From Trichobilharzia regenti (Eukaryota > Platyhelminthes > Trematoda > Strigeidida > Schistosomatidae), in contig OX235264.1 in assembly GCA_944472135.2 (NCBI GenBank), positions 85,198,319 to 85,262,318 of the forward strand: a stretch of 64,000 bases of DNA, in the 5' to 3' direction. The notes under the pieces are model-generated. The model was not told where the DNA came from. It worked only from the letters and a program-made list of their open reading frames with translations, and searched no databases. Both the position numbers and the translations under genes were made by a program. Positions 22,145 through 33,385 of the stretch are shown in pieces (positions within the stretch are counted from its first letter, which is position 1; the number at the start of each line of letters is the position of its first letter).

Positions 22145-22540
22145 AACTTTTTTATCATGCGCTGACATCAGTTAGAGGACCATTGGAAAACCTATGGGGA
22201 GTACTAAACAGCTGTTTCGTCCTAGTTAGGGACTCTTCATCAGCACGCACCCACCGCGATTCCAACACACGACCTTCTGGTTACAAGGCCAGCGAGATCG
22301 TAGACCATTAAGCCACTGGGAGCCGATCCAATGACCAGTGCATGAATTCCAACTTCTGCCAATTCACGATATAGCGCAACCGCTAGCCAATGTCTTCGGT
22401 GAGTATTTGTCCTCACCCGCGACCTTCTGCACCCTACTGGTCAAGACTTCGCACTGGAACTGCAGGTAACTACCTACCTGAATAGGGCCAGTAGCCAGTG
22501 AGCATCTCATTGGTATTCAAGTATTGGTTTGTAGGGATTT
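22145..22540 (-). mobile_element. tRNA-like SINE with hammerhead module, near full length
   Basis: About 390 bp, very similar throughout to 26522-26934. On the minus strand: 5' block ending CTACAAACCAATACTTGAAT, CTATTCAGGTAGGTAGTTAC, GTGAGGACAAATACTC, GAATTGGCAGAAGTTGGAAT, tRNA-like part (CAGTGGCTTAATGGTCTACG as A box), hammerhead module, and GGTTTTCCAATGGTCCTCTA at the 3' side. Its right end overlaps the start of a large inverted repeat. Confidence 0.8.
22199..22248 (-). ncRNA. Hammerhead ribozyme module (C3-to-A copy)
   Basis: The minus strand has stem I GTGCTG/TAGTAC, box 1 ATGAAGA in place of CTGAAGA, stem II GTCC/GGAC, box 2 GAAA, stem III ACAGCTGT and cleavage triplet GTT. Only the first core base departs from consensus, a change expected to abolish activity. 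Confidence 0.65.
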
Positions 22541-22760
22541 GGTTGATTGGTTACAGGATTTCATCATGAGCTGACATCAGTTAGAGAACCATTGGAAAAC
22601 CTGGGAGTACTGGACAGCTGTTTCGTCCAGAAGTTAGAGTCCCAAACTAGGACCAAAAAGCTGTCCAGTACTCTCAGGTTTTTCAAGGGTTCTCTAGCCA
22701 ATGTCAGCTCATGATGAAATCCTGTAACCAATCAACCAAATCCCTACAAACTAATACTTG
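22518..22760. repeat. 111-bp inverted repeat (hairpin) made of two SINE 3' parts
   Basis: Left arm 22518-22628 and right arm 22650-22760 are reverse complements with few mismatches and the same length, separated by 21 bases. Both arms are the hammerhead-SINE 3' part (from the GGACGAAACAGCTG region to CTACAAACCAATACTTG). Each arm stops inside the ribozyme, so neither is complete. Confidence 0.85.
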
Positions 22761-23332
22761 GAAAATTTTTAAACAGCTAAAACGTCTTTCTAATGCAGTA
22801 TTAAAATGATCATGTAAGTAGACATTTGCCTTGTATTTAACACTGGTTTCCTCATCAATAAATCAAATGTAGAACAACCAACCATCCTTTAAAAACCTAG
22901 TTGATTGTCTAACCACCTTTAACATAATTCCTTCCATAAATTTCCATATTTGAGTTTATCCTTATCGCATAAATATATTTCACTTCTATTGATTACAACA
23001 AACAAATTCATTCTTTGTCATCGTCTTCTGCTTGTAGGCTATTTTGAATTAGTAGTGATAATCATTTCAACCAGTGATCAAAAATATTTGCTGTAAACCT
23101 TACAAAACTCTACGCTCATTGTATATAGTGTATAATTTCTTCAAATCAAAACTCATTCATACACAAGCATACAGTATAAGAAATATACGTCTATATGATT
23201 ATATCTAGAATAGATTTGTACATATATACAGAAGAAAAACCATTATGTCTTCTAAAAAAAATCAGAATATGCAGACATTGAATAGAATTCTACAATATCC
23301 TAGACATAAAGATAAGCATATACTCACTCACA
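22761..23332. other. Unassigned AT-rich sequence
   Basis: No gene or recognised repeat. Confidence 0.4.
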
Positions 23333-23368
23333 TACACACACACACACACGCACACACACACACGCATA
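23333..23368. repeat. (CA)n microsatellite
   Basis: CA repeat with single CG interruptions. Confidence 0.9.
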
Positions 23369-23589
23369 CAGATATTTTCAGGAAAATTAGATAATTTGGA
23401 TTTTTCGATGGAATTCCGAATGACCTATATACATACATATATATATATTGTACCTTGAGGGTGCGGGGAAAAGACTAATAGGAATAGGATTATTAATTAA
23501 CCATTGTCTGATAAGGTTGAGCATCATGATGTTGTTGGTTTTGTTGATAACAGTGGGGGTTGATAAAAAATGGCCATACTAAGCATAAC

Positions 23590-23648
23590 ATTACTACTAC
23601 TACTAGTATTATTATTATTATTATTATTAGTAGTAATAATAATAATAG
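23590..23648. repeat. (TAT/TAC)n trinucleotide repeat
   Basis: TACTACTAC changing to TATTATTAT and back to TAGTAATAAT; a translated glycine-free poly-I/V frame here is an artefact of this repeat. Confidence 0.85.
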
Positions 23649-23876
23649 TACTGAAAATAAAACTTTATTCATCACCATCCATCCACACTGTCGTCATCAC
23701 CATCAACTCGACAAAAAAGATTGAGAAGAGAAATTGAAGATAATTAAATTTGTCAGATACTTAAGAGGAAATCGATTTGATAATGTGAAGGGGTAACAGG
23801 AGAAGAGAATAATAACGAGAACAGAAAATGCTAACCTTTGAGGACAATTGGTGAAGTTAATCAAACACTATAAGGC

Positions 23877-23912
<36 letters not shown>

Positions 23913-24430
23913 ATATAAGTAGTTTCTGTAAAAGTTAAACACAGAAAAAAACTATGAGAAAAAGAAGAAAAAAAGTTTCCCTGAATATTCTTCACCAATG
24001 AATATACATATTGGGATAAAGAAAAGGAGAAAGAAAATGAAAAAAAAATATGAGGCAACCAGAACCAAGAATGCCTTTCATTCAGCACAGCCTTTGTATC
24101 TCATTCTGTTTTTTCCTATTTCGCTTTCAGTTATTCGTTGAAACGAGAAAAAAACGATATCTGCGGATTAGTTGAATAGTGACTGGAAAAATAGAAAAAT
24201 GCAAAGAGAAGCGAATATATATATATACAAAAAATTCACAAATGAATTAGAATATTACAGGAGATTAGTAAAGATTATTGTTTGTGATTGGAAATTTTTC
24301 TTTTTTTTGACTTTGAAACATTGAAGCAAAATGGAATCATTGAGTAGTTGGTTGATTTTCGCTTTCAAATGAACTGAATATCTGAGGATGAATATGATAA
24401 TCACTCATTGAAAGACAATTTCTATAATAT
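23649..24430. other. Low-complexity sequence with (TA)n at 23878-23909
   Basis: Purine-rich (GAAAAAG-type) and TA-repeat DNA. The minus-strand frame 23861-24088 is a low-complexity artefact. Confidence 0.5.
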
Positions 24431-25477
24431 TAATGATTTATTTGCTGATTGCAGTAGAATGGATAATGAGACAGACAACGGGCCGGCCAATGAGGAAACA
24501 GGCATGAAATGGACTCACACAAAGACAAAATTGGAAGATCTGGACTTCGCCGATGATGACATCTGTCTGTCTGATTTCCCACAAACTGGAAGATAGGCAA
24601 GTGAAAAGCAACAAGCTGGCAGAAGAAGCATCCAGAGAAGATAGAACTTCAGGTGAACATGAAGAGAAGACAGAGGTGATGAAGATTCCTCGCCAACGGC
24701 AACACCAACAGCAACAACAACAACAGACAACAATCAGCCAGAATAAATGGGTGGGGGGGGGAACCTGAAAGAAACAACCTCCTTCACCTACCTACCTACC
24801 TACCTACCTACTTACCTTCCTACCTACCTTGGAAGCATCGTTTCAACTACAGGCGGGTGGAACTGACGAGGATATCAAAGCGGGAATCGGAAAAGCAAGA
24901 CAAGCTTTCATTACTCACGTCAAGTCTGTGTGGAGGTTAACAGCATTCACCATCAAAATGAAAATAAGATCCGGATTTTCAACTCCAATGTGAAGTCAGT
25001 GCTACTCACTATACGGATCAGAGACTTGGCCAGCGCGTCATAAAGAGCATCTCAAACAAACTACAGACCTTCATTAACAGTTGTCTTCGCTCAATAACAC
25101 TCAAGATCAGATGGCCAGCGAGAAAGGATCATCAACAGGGGTCTCTAGAAATGAGCGAACCAACTCATCAGGAACCGGTTGTGAAACAAATAGGTAGGAA
25201 GAAATGGAAATGAATTGGTTAGCCATACTCTGAGGAAACCATCAAGTGACATCACTAAACAAGCCATTGTTCGAGTGGAACCTGAAAGGGAAGCGGCGAG
25301 TTGGTCGTCAGTGCGAGGGTGACTTGGAGGAGGTGATGTGCAGGGGAAATGAAAACATGTGGGCAGACTTGGAGCGGGGTGAAAAAGTTGACAGAAAACC
25401 GAAGGAAATGAAGACGCGCAGCTGAAGCCCTATGTTCCTCTAGGAATTAAAGGATATAATAATAATGATTTATTTGC
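24431..25477 (+). mobile_element. RTE-2 LINE, 5'-truncated copy with target-site duplication
   Basis: The insertion 24446-25462 is flanked by the 15-bp duplication TAATGATTTATTTGC (24431-24445 and 25463-25477). It starts just inside RT (GCAGTAGAATGGATAATGAG) and runs through the LDFADD-like box, (CAA)n, (CTAC)n, [12 protein letters not shown] box and the 3' end CTATGTTCCTCTAGGAATT with a short AT-rich tail. Frames are broken by several indels. It is closely related to 11482-12568. Confidence 0.85.
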
Positions 25478-25749
25478 AGTAGAATAAGTAATATATTCAC
25501 TAGTTAGTTCTAAGGTTCTACTTTTCAGTGTGAGATAATTAATGTTTGACTACAACTGACAACTTTATTGCTGACACACACACTGTCACCATATCAATTA
25601 CGAGCGATTGTTTGATGTAAAATCCCTATTAGAGCATTTGCAGAAATAAAAGGTGAATGAACCAACAGGCTTCTTTCTAAGATTTCATTTTCACTACAAT
25701 CCCACAGTAGTCACCATGCTACACAAATTCAGGTTGGATTTCTTTACAA
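25478..25749. other. Unassigned sequence
   Basis: No gene or recognised repeat. Confidence 0.35.
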
Positions 25750-25990
25750 GTAGACATCAGTTATAGAATTATAGAAAACTACTAAGTATTCATCCATGAC
25801 CTTATTGAGGATCGAACGAAGGTTACTAGGCGAACCCGTTAACCATTCAGCCACTAAGATAGATTGTGATGGCCCATGAATTATAAATCCTGCCAGCCCA
25901 CGATACATACCAACAGAGTCAGCTAACGTCATCTGAGAGTATCTGTCCTCATACCCGGCTTGTTGAGTGGCACTGGTCACAGCTTCTCAT
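25750..25990 (-). repeat. Old copy of the hammerhead SINE family
   Basis: Minus strand: GTATGAGGACAGATACTCTC, GGCAGGATTTATAATTCATG, TTAGTGGCTGAATGGTTAAC as A box, and CCTTCGTTCGATCCTCA as B box. The ribozyme part is not recognisable. Confidence 0.55.
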
Positions 25991-26510
25991 AATGTACTCG
26001 GTTTTTAATGATGCTTTTGTGTTAATTTACCCGTATTCAGTTGTTGTCGAGTTAGAAACCATGACAAGTCTATATCAGTTAGAGAACAATTTGTTCCATG
26101 AATATGTCCAGTAGTTTTTTACATTTAAGATATATTGGATTTATCGTTTATCGTTTCTAGATATGTCTGCATCCTATATCATTAGATAAATAAGTGGTAA
26201 ACTGACGTTTCGGAAAATGTTAGAGGACAATTACCTATTTACTCCTGCTGTGATATCTTTGAAATCGCCGACTGTATACGGCACATGAATCTCACTAATT
26301 AATATATAATACTTCTTGACGTTGAATTCTTTTTCACTCACCCTCCACTGACACAGACTACTTGTTCTCTATGTGAGTGTAAAGAAAGTTACAGGCTTAA
26401 TGTTTGAATACTAAATACATGCCTAAAGAAGTTATTTCTGAGATGCATAACAAATGTACAGCTTACATTTAAGCTAACTATCTACCGAAAAGAGTACAAA
26501 ATTGTCATAA

Positions 26511-26945
26511 GATATCCTATGAATTGGTTACAGGATTTCATTATGAGCTGACATCAGTTAGAGAACCATTGGAAAACCTGTAGGGAGTACTAAACAGCTG
26601 TTTCGTCCTAGTTTGGGACTGTTCAGCAGCACGCACCCACCGCGATTCCAACCCACGACCTTCTTGTTACAAGGCCAGCGAGATCGTAGACCATTAAGCC
26701 ACTGGGACCCAATCCAATGACCAGTGCATGAATTCCAACTTCTGCCAATTCACGATATAGCGTAACCGCTAGCCAATGTCTTCGGCGAGTATTTGTCCTC
26801 ACCCCAGACTTTCTGCACCCTACTGGTCAAGACTTCGCACTGGAACTGCAGGTAACTACCTACCTGAATAGGGCCAGTAGCCAGTGAGCATCTCATTGGT
26901 ATTCAAGTATTGGTTTGTAGGGATTTCCTGTAGGGATATCCTATG
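26511..26945 (-). mobile_element. Full-length hammerhead SINE with 11-bp target-site duplication
   Basis: GATATCCTATG at 26511-26521 and 26935-26945 flanks a 413-bp element (26522-26934). The minus-strand order is the same as at 22145-22540, including the tRNA-like A box CAGTGGCTTAATGGTCTACG and ribozyme module. The perfect duplication shows it moved as a retrotransposed unit and fixes the element ends: 5' CTACAGGAAATCCCTACAAA, 3' CCTGTAACCAATT. Confidence 0.85.
26584..26634 (-). ncRNA. Hammerhead ribozyme module (G8-to-C copy)
   Basis: The minus strand has stem I GTGCTG/TAGTAC (six pairs with wobbles), box 1 CTGAACA (one change from CTGANGA), stem II GTCC/GGAC with loop CAAACTA, box 2 GAAA, stem III ACAGCTGT and cleavage triplet GTT. 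Confidence 0.65.
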
Positions 26946-28214
26946 TATCTATTTACTGTAGGCTGTTTATTGGCCAGTCTAGAGAATGCTTAGATAAAGT
27001 CAACAACACATGTGTGGACTGATCAGGATAAAAAGTATGGCATACAATATCAAGGACTTTTCTTTCATCCATTCTTGCAGATTCCTAACACTTCTGTACT
27101 ATATCGCTTTACTTCGTCTGAAACGTAACCAGTCTTGCCAGCCAGCCAGCCTCAGAGATGTGCTGGACATTTTGGGTCCATACGCTTACTTTTGTTTCCA
27201 TCTGAAGAAGCCACACTGTTCGACTAGTTGCCCGAAGGCTTTCACCCACCATCGTGATTCGTCCCCTAATTGAAAGCAAATTTATTTCTTCCATGTTCTG
27301 AAGTTTCAGTAATGATTGTATTTTCTGCAATGTGGAATTTCTAGCCACACAGGAAACCTTCCCTCTTTTTTTCAGGATTAGGACTAACTGGCAAATTAAG
27401 TAAGGTTGAATTTTTGAATTATAAGAGAAAGATAACAGCACAGTAAAACAAGGGATAATATTAAACAGCGTGATCCTACGTCAGTCAATCAGTCAGTGAA
27501 CATCACTTAATTACTTCATATTGCATGTAATAAAAAAGATTCCACTTTTATCTTGGAAAGTAACTCCGAATAAAAACTAAACCAATCATGCATTGAATAT
27601 TACAACTTTAGATGAATTTCATCATCATTTAGCATCAGATAAAGAATAATAAACAAAATGTAAAAGTTATGATAAGAATTGTTTTGTGAAAAATGGCCAG
27701 TAAGGTAACAACATATTCTCAGGTAAGATTACTTCTCTGTTTTGCTGGGAAACAGATAATAAAAGTTTTGACATTTTAGTTATGCCTACAGAAAGGGAAT
27801 GAAGTGTATTTGTTTTGATTAACACAACCGGTAGTGAATAATGTCAGGGAAACATACATACTTACTGTGCACAGTGAATCACCTGCATTGTATCGAGTTA
27901 TCTTTCAATAAATCAGGTATTCATTATTTGCAAGTTTATCTAAGTGTAAAGCTTTACTTATGAATCAAAAAGTTAAGTTAATAAACTTCTAGAGCTTACA
28001 CACAGTGCATTGTAACATTTCTACACTTTCGTAACACTACACTTGATGAAGTATGATATGTCACTTAAAGTTTAAGAATCAACCTTAGAGAACAGTTTAG
28101 TAAAAGAAATATATTCATAAATCATAAATTCAGTCTACAGCAAACAAAGGACTAGACACATTAAACTAGTTACTAGCTAGTTTCCAATAAAAATTATCCA
28201 ATAGAGTCTTATAA
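26946..28214. other. Unassigned AT-rich sequence
   Basis: About 1.3 kb. Overlapping frames at 27010-27273 (plus) and 27109-27441 (minus) have no recognisable domain and oppose each other; neither is supported. Confidence 0.4.
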
Positions 28215-28405
28215 GATATCAGTCAGGAGCCTGAATAGCTCAGTGGTAACGTCTCTGACTGCAACAGTGGGTGATGTGGGTTCGAGTCTCAGAAATGACA
28301 TGAGTTCCTTCAATGTTACAGATACGCTTTGTTGACAGGTACCAACTATCATGAGTCCTAGGCCCAAGGATTTCAGCCGATTTCCTCCAACCATCTAATA
28401 TGTTC
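28215..28405 (+). mobile_element. tRNA-derived SINE, separate family
   Basis: A tRNA-like head (TGAATAGCTCAGTGGTAACG as A box, GGGTTCGAGTCTC as B box) is followed by a body with GAGTCCTAGGCCCAAGG and a 3' end CCAACCATCTAATATGTTC. A degraded copy lies at 46075-46200 on the other strand. Its 3' end matches neither LINE tail described here. Confidence 0.6.
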
Positions 28406-28599
28406 AGAATTTTTTATTCTTCTTTTATGAGGTGACATGAAACACACCATGTTTTTCATTATCAGATTTTCTTAAACTTTCCCGAAAATATTATAATGGG
28501 TACATTTTAAACTGGTTTCGCTTTCTACTGCCATTAGATCTACATTGCATTTCAGCTTTCGATTACCTGGATAACATGATACTTTCCCTATACTGCTGA

Positions 28600-29935
28600 C
28601 ACCGTACGGGTTAAAGACTTCTTGAAGACTGTCTTTAAATATTATAGAGAAGATCTGTAGCTCAGGTGGGTGATTTTGATATGGTTATGTTCTCTGAGCT
28701 GGATGGTTAATTTGCGAAGCTTTCATCACCCTACTAGGTGAAATCTTCAGCGCATACTTCAATTCGAGGAAGTGAGCTTTTAGATTTCTCCACGAGTTTA
28801 TTAATCATCTCTGCTGGTGATCTGGGACGTGATTGGTTGCTTTCGTGTGTTTTCACACCTTCTAGGCAGCTACTTGTATTGAAACTGATTGTTTCTTTGA
28901 CTTGAACTTTGACCCTTTGTGTGTGAGGTTACTTTCTCATCGGTTGATAAATTTTGTCTATCTCTATGTGTCTATTGATTGATGATTCAGTGGAATATTA
29001 GGCTGGCTTCTAAAAATTCTTTAGCACTCTTGTTGTTTCCTCTGTCTAATATTTGAACACTGGTTGTCTCAGTCGAATTGATGTCTGTGGTTGTCTGTAT
29101 GCAGCTAGTGATATGAGCGAGGGAGTGGATATCATGTCTTTTGACGGCTAGCTTATGATCGTGGATTAGAAGATGAAGAGGAAGGGACGTCCACTTTGGC
29201 CAATGTAGTATTTTCCGCAGTTGTTACAATTTATTTGTAGATACTGATGTTGGTTTTATCTTCGTTTGCTGTTGAGTCTTTTGGTTGACGTGGAATTGAG
29301 CGAAGTGACTTTGTTGGTTTGTGTACGACGTCAGTTCCTAAAGGTCTGAAGAGTTTTGTAGTGATTTCTGAGATATCCTTTATATATGGTTAGGAGATTT
29401 TCTTTGTGCTTTCCTTGGTGGCTTTTGCTTTGATAAGTTGGCTTGGGGTATATGTCTTTTGATGAAATTCCGTGGATATCCATTCTTTTGAAAGACGTCC
29501 ATGAGATATCTTTCTTCAATTTTCCTTAAGGTATGAGTCTTTGCTCTCTTGAATAGAGTTTTTATTCATTTCCTTTTATGTGTTATTGGATTTTTGCTGT
29601 TGTAATTCAGGATTTAGTCTGTGTGAGTTGATTTTCTATAAACTTGAGTTTCTAATTCCCCTGTGGTTGTTCGCTTGACTAAGACGTCTAAAAAAAATGG
29701 GATTTTGGTTCTCGGATTTCTCTCCTCTTGTGGATTTGACGTCGATGAAGACGTTGCTTATGAAGTTGTGAGTTTTATCTAACTCGTTTCTTCTGATTAT
29801 TACAAATGTGTCATCAACGTAACGTATCCAAATCTTGGGTTTGATCTTTGGTAGAATTATGTTTTCGAGCCTTTGCATCACTGCTTCTGCAATCAAACCT
29901 GATATTGGCGATCCAAAAATAAATTGTAACAACTG
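28600..29935 (-). mobile_element. Penelope-like element, 5'-truncated and decayed
   Basis: The minus strand holds the second half of a Penelope-type RT: SPISGLIAEAVMQRLE, then IRYVDDTFVII with the catalytic YVDD (29636-29932 frame). A frameshift follows, then the region with ERYLMDVFQKNGYP-like and GIYPKPTYQS-like residues, and a GIY-YIG endonuclease remnant (CGKYYIGQSGR near 29215). A C-terminal region rich in polar residues extends to about 28640. It is interrupted by stops and frameshifts. It is only distantly similar to the Penelope copies at 36300 and 59930. Confidence 0.8.
29636..29932 (-). pseudogene. Penelope-like reverse transcriptase fragment
   Basis: A 98-codon piece of RT from a Penelope-like retroelement, covering motifs 4 to 5. 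SPISGLIAEAVMQRLE corresponds to the conserved SPxSPxLAE motif and YVDD (in IRYVDDTFVII) is the catalytic pair. About 60 residues further on, the frame is lost at a GEKSENQNPIFF-type position where a PFLDV motif is expected. Upstream sequence is absent beyond 29935, so the fingers domain is missing and no activity is possible. Confidence 0.78.
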
Positions 29936-30399
29936 TCTTTAAATGTTTAATGCTGAGTCATCCGACAGTCAGTATTTGTTTGTTTCCTAGTTTCACTTTG
30001 ATGGTGAGGATATTTAGGACTGTCTTTGGTTGACAGACTACTACTAACTTCCTCGGTTGATTAATGAAGATGAAATGAAAATGAGTCGTAGCAGACTTCA
30101 ACATTAATGTTTCAAATGAAGAACATCCTAGACGGTCTCACCAGAATTTCACCAGTCTCTTTCTCTCTCTCACTTTGGCATGTTTATTAATAATAACCAA
30201 AGTAAACCCATCTGAACAGCAAGTGTTGTGATAAATGTACAGTTATCTATTTTCTTTCTCTTATGTGCAGCTTTGTTTCTTTTTTTTGTTTACGCCAGTA
30301 AATATGCTAGAACCTACTTTTCCAACACCTTCTAACACTCTGTTTATTTTGGCTTTGCTATCGACGTGCCAATATTTTGTTGTCAAAACTAACTGAGAT
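29936..30399. other. Unassigned sequence
   Basis: No gene or recognised repeat. Confidence 0.35.
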
Positions 30400-30540
30400 A
30401 ACCCTTAATCTATGTAGAACTTTATTTATTGTTAATGTACTAGCTGGATGCAATATTGTAGTAAAATGCTGAGAATTGCATTCTGTATCACAAGTACTGT
30501 TTTGGAATAAAGCTATTGTTATCTTATCTTATCTTGCTTA
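30400..30540 (+). repeat. CR1-like LINE 3' end fragment
   Basis: GATGCAATATTG, GCTGAGAATTGCATTCTGTA, CACAAGTACTGTTTTGGAAT and AAAGCTATTG, followed by a (TTATC)n tail, match the 3' ends at 38510-38613 and 44930-45040. Confidence 0.7.
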
Positions 30541-32494
30541 TTAATATGGCAGTAACACATGATCAGCAGCTGGAAATCTTAGCTCAGTTGTTAAGGTATC
30601 GGACTAGTTGTTTGCTATAGAAATTAATTGAAGGATATTTTGGGTATAGCCTTAAGTTTCAATCAGATTGTTAAGAATTATTGTAACTAGCAGTAGAATT
30701 CTAAAGTCTTTTTGTGGTGTGAGTATTTAGTCAAATGGTTTTATATAGATTTCTGTATTTCAAGCAATGAATGGTGAATCAGTAATCAGAATATGCCAAC
30801 ATATTGCTAAGCAGACACCAATGCACTGAAATGCTTGTCGTAGGTTAGTTACACTAAAATCCAGAATGAAGTAGAGAATAATCTGAATGCTCTAAGCATC
30901 TTATAAGCCTGACATACTTTCTCATAATCCTAAATGAAATGGGAAATAATAGAAGGTTTTTAGTTCTTGGATTTCATGGATTTTACTGGGACATTATCTG
31001 ATTTCTCCTGTTCCCTAGTTTTATAAACATCAATTTCAGAGTAAAGATGCATTGTTTGATTTTCGGTGATTTACGCTACGAAGATATTTTAACTAGAGAT
31101 ATGACATTTTGAATTGAAAAAAAACAAGCTAACAATGGTCAACTGGTCTCTGCAATAACATTGGATTAGTAGAAAATAATGCAAAAGAGGTAGAAAATAT
31201 TTGTTCACTAAAAATGGCAATGACTGCGAACAACACTCGAATCTCTTATGCTAACATTCAGAGTCGAGTGGAGACAGGTACATCGCATACGCAAAAACAA
31301 TCCCTCTCACTTAACAAACATATTTAAACCCTCTTACAATTTCCAATACATATTTTATGCATCATCCATGTGCATTAATTATTTGTTATCATTTAAATAA
31401 GTACCGGGGTTAAATAAAGCTGAATGCTGCGATGTTAACCAAATTATAAGTCATAAATCATGAGACATTAGGTTCCGACCTCCATTGGCTTAACTCATGA
31501 CTTGAGAGTTTTAGGTTTGGCCTCTAACGTGGTTAAGAGGGAGGATTGTTAAAGAGTTTCATAGTGAAAAATAACAGCTGTCCACCTCCTCTATTGATGT
31601 TAAAAATTACATTATTTGTTCGTTGTCTTTGGCGGTGTTCACTACAGTGAATTAAAAGCTTGAAATATACTCACACGGCCTACTCAAAGCTCTTGCATAG
31701 TTTTGTTAAACAGCGGCTAAAACATACTCTACTTTGTTAAATTCCCTCCAAACAAATGTCGTTTATTGATGGAAAATTAATAATTGTCAATTGTTTCACT
31801 ACTCTTGTCTAAGTTGACTGTCTGAATCTCTTCAGTGTTTACTATTGTTTCTATGGAGTTTTGAACCCAGAAGTATTCGAACCAGTATTCCTCCGATTAA
31901 CACCCTAATAACGAACTGTATCCCGCAAGACTCGTTCTTTTCGCTTTATTTGTCTGAACACAGTCTGTCAAGATTTATGGTGTTTTCAAGATTATGGTTT
32001 ACTGACCAATGGAATTTCAGATATGTTGAAAATGCTTCCAACTATTTCAGTTTAAACCATTCTTTCTATAGATAGTGATGCCACGTTACAATGTCTATTA
32101 TCTATTGAAATTGTTATGGTCTTGGGTGCATAGGAAGTGAAAGGTAGGCGAATTTTAGAAACATTGAACCACAAAGGCTTTCTTTCATAAATCCTGTTGC
32201 TCATAGCAGGAAAATGAAAGACAAAACAATGTTGAGCTTTTATAATATTTATTTATTAAAGTTTTATTTTGTTAGAACAAAATGGCTGAAGTCTGTTTTA
32301 ATTATTTGTAGGTAAAAATTAATAAAAGTAGGCGTAGGTTAAAAAAAAACTTCAAGATGAAACAGTCACATAACAGTCCATTAAGTCCATGTAATATAAT
32401 TTATAAGGGGGAAATAGAAAAGATTATTAAAAAGAGATAAGGACTGTTATTAGGGATCACTGAGAGAACATAATCTGATACTCTTTTATTCTTA
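30541..32494. other. Unassigned AT-rich sequence
   Basis: About 2 kb with no supported gene. The frame 31845-32075 has no recognisable domain. Confidence 0.4.
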
Positions 32495-32735
32495 CATTTT
32501 TATGCGTTCTCAGTGGACTGTATGACTTTGGACTTTGGCTTTGAAGATTCAATCGAAGTGGTGTTTTTTACGAGATGGAGTTACTAGTCTTACGTTCAGC
32601 TATCCCTCTTTGTCAGGTTTACGGCCAGCAAAGGGAGGCAGAGATGGTCGCATGTCATGGAGTGAACGTTAGACAGTGTGTATGGTTAGAGAGAATTTTA
32701 CCCTTAACCACCGGCGCACGATTTTACACTCTTCA
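32495..32735 (-). repeat. Old SINE with RTE-2-like tail
   Basis: Minus strand: a degraded head near 32700 (GGTTAAGGGTAAAATTCTCT), a body with GACAAAGAGGGATAGCTGAA and a tail ending CAGTCCACTGAGAACGC. The layout matches 52833-53040, but the copy is old. Confidence 0.4.
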
Positions 32736-33149
32736 GGTATTATATTCAGTCTTTCTCCTACAACGTGAGCTATGTCTATACCAACGTATTCATCATTCAA
32801 CCTACGCTCAGTCATTTTACGTAAACTTCTGCCCTTTTGCCTGTCTACTTTCCAGTAAAATTTCCTCGTGAAATATCATTTACATAAAATAAGTCAGTTG
32901 TAAGCTATTTATTCAACGAATCCATGACCCTTTTGGAATTTTTTTAAGTTAAGTAATCGTTCTTGACATTATAAGTTACGCGCAATAATCCCTACTTGTA
33001 GTAGGTCCATTTTTAATGCAGCTACATTGAAATTAAAATAAAACTGTCTCACATTATCTGAGCTAAATAAATCTTCCATTTTCATTTAATAACGATAAGT
33101 GATAGGTGTGTCGGTGGTGGCATTCAAGATCATCCCCAAAAAACACGCT

Positions 33150-33385
33150 TAGTTCGTCAATGCTTCAGTGGTAGAATACTCTACCGATTATGCACATGAT
33201 CTGAGGTTCGATTTTCGAATAATGCACTCCTAGACCTTACTCAATTTACTAGTTGGCGTTAAGGCCTGGAAAGCGTGAATTTAGTAACCTCACCCTGTAG
33301 AAACAACACTACAGCTCCTGAAACTTTAAGGCTTCTCAGCCTGAAGCCTATGTTCTACTTGGGATGTGAATCAATAAAAAGAAAA
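33150..33385 (+). repeat. Old tRNA-headed SINE with RTE-2-like tail
   Basis: A box TGCTTCAGTGGTAGAATACT, B box TGAGGTTCGATTTTC, body with AGTTGGCGTTAAGGCCTGGA, and tail GAAGCCTATGTTCTACTTGG followed by an A-rich end. Confidence 0.6.

Noticed and set aside
27010..27441. Two opposed frames of 87 and 110 codons
   Set aside because: No recognisable domain, no splice or polyadenylation context, and they overlap each other.
28222..28295. tRNA-like sequence with GCTCAGTGGT and GGGTTCGAGTC
   Set aside because: The stems do not fold into a complete cloverleaf and a related degraded copy occurs at 46075; called a SINE head instead.
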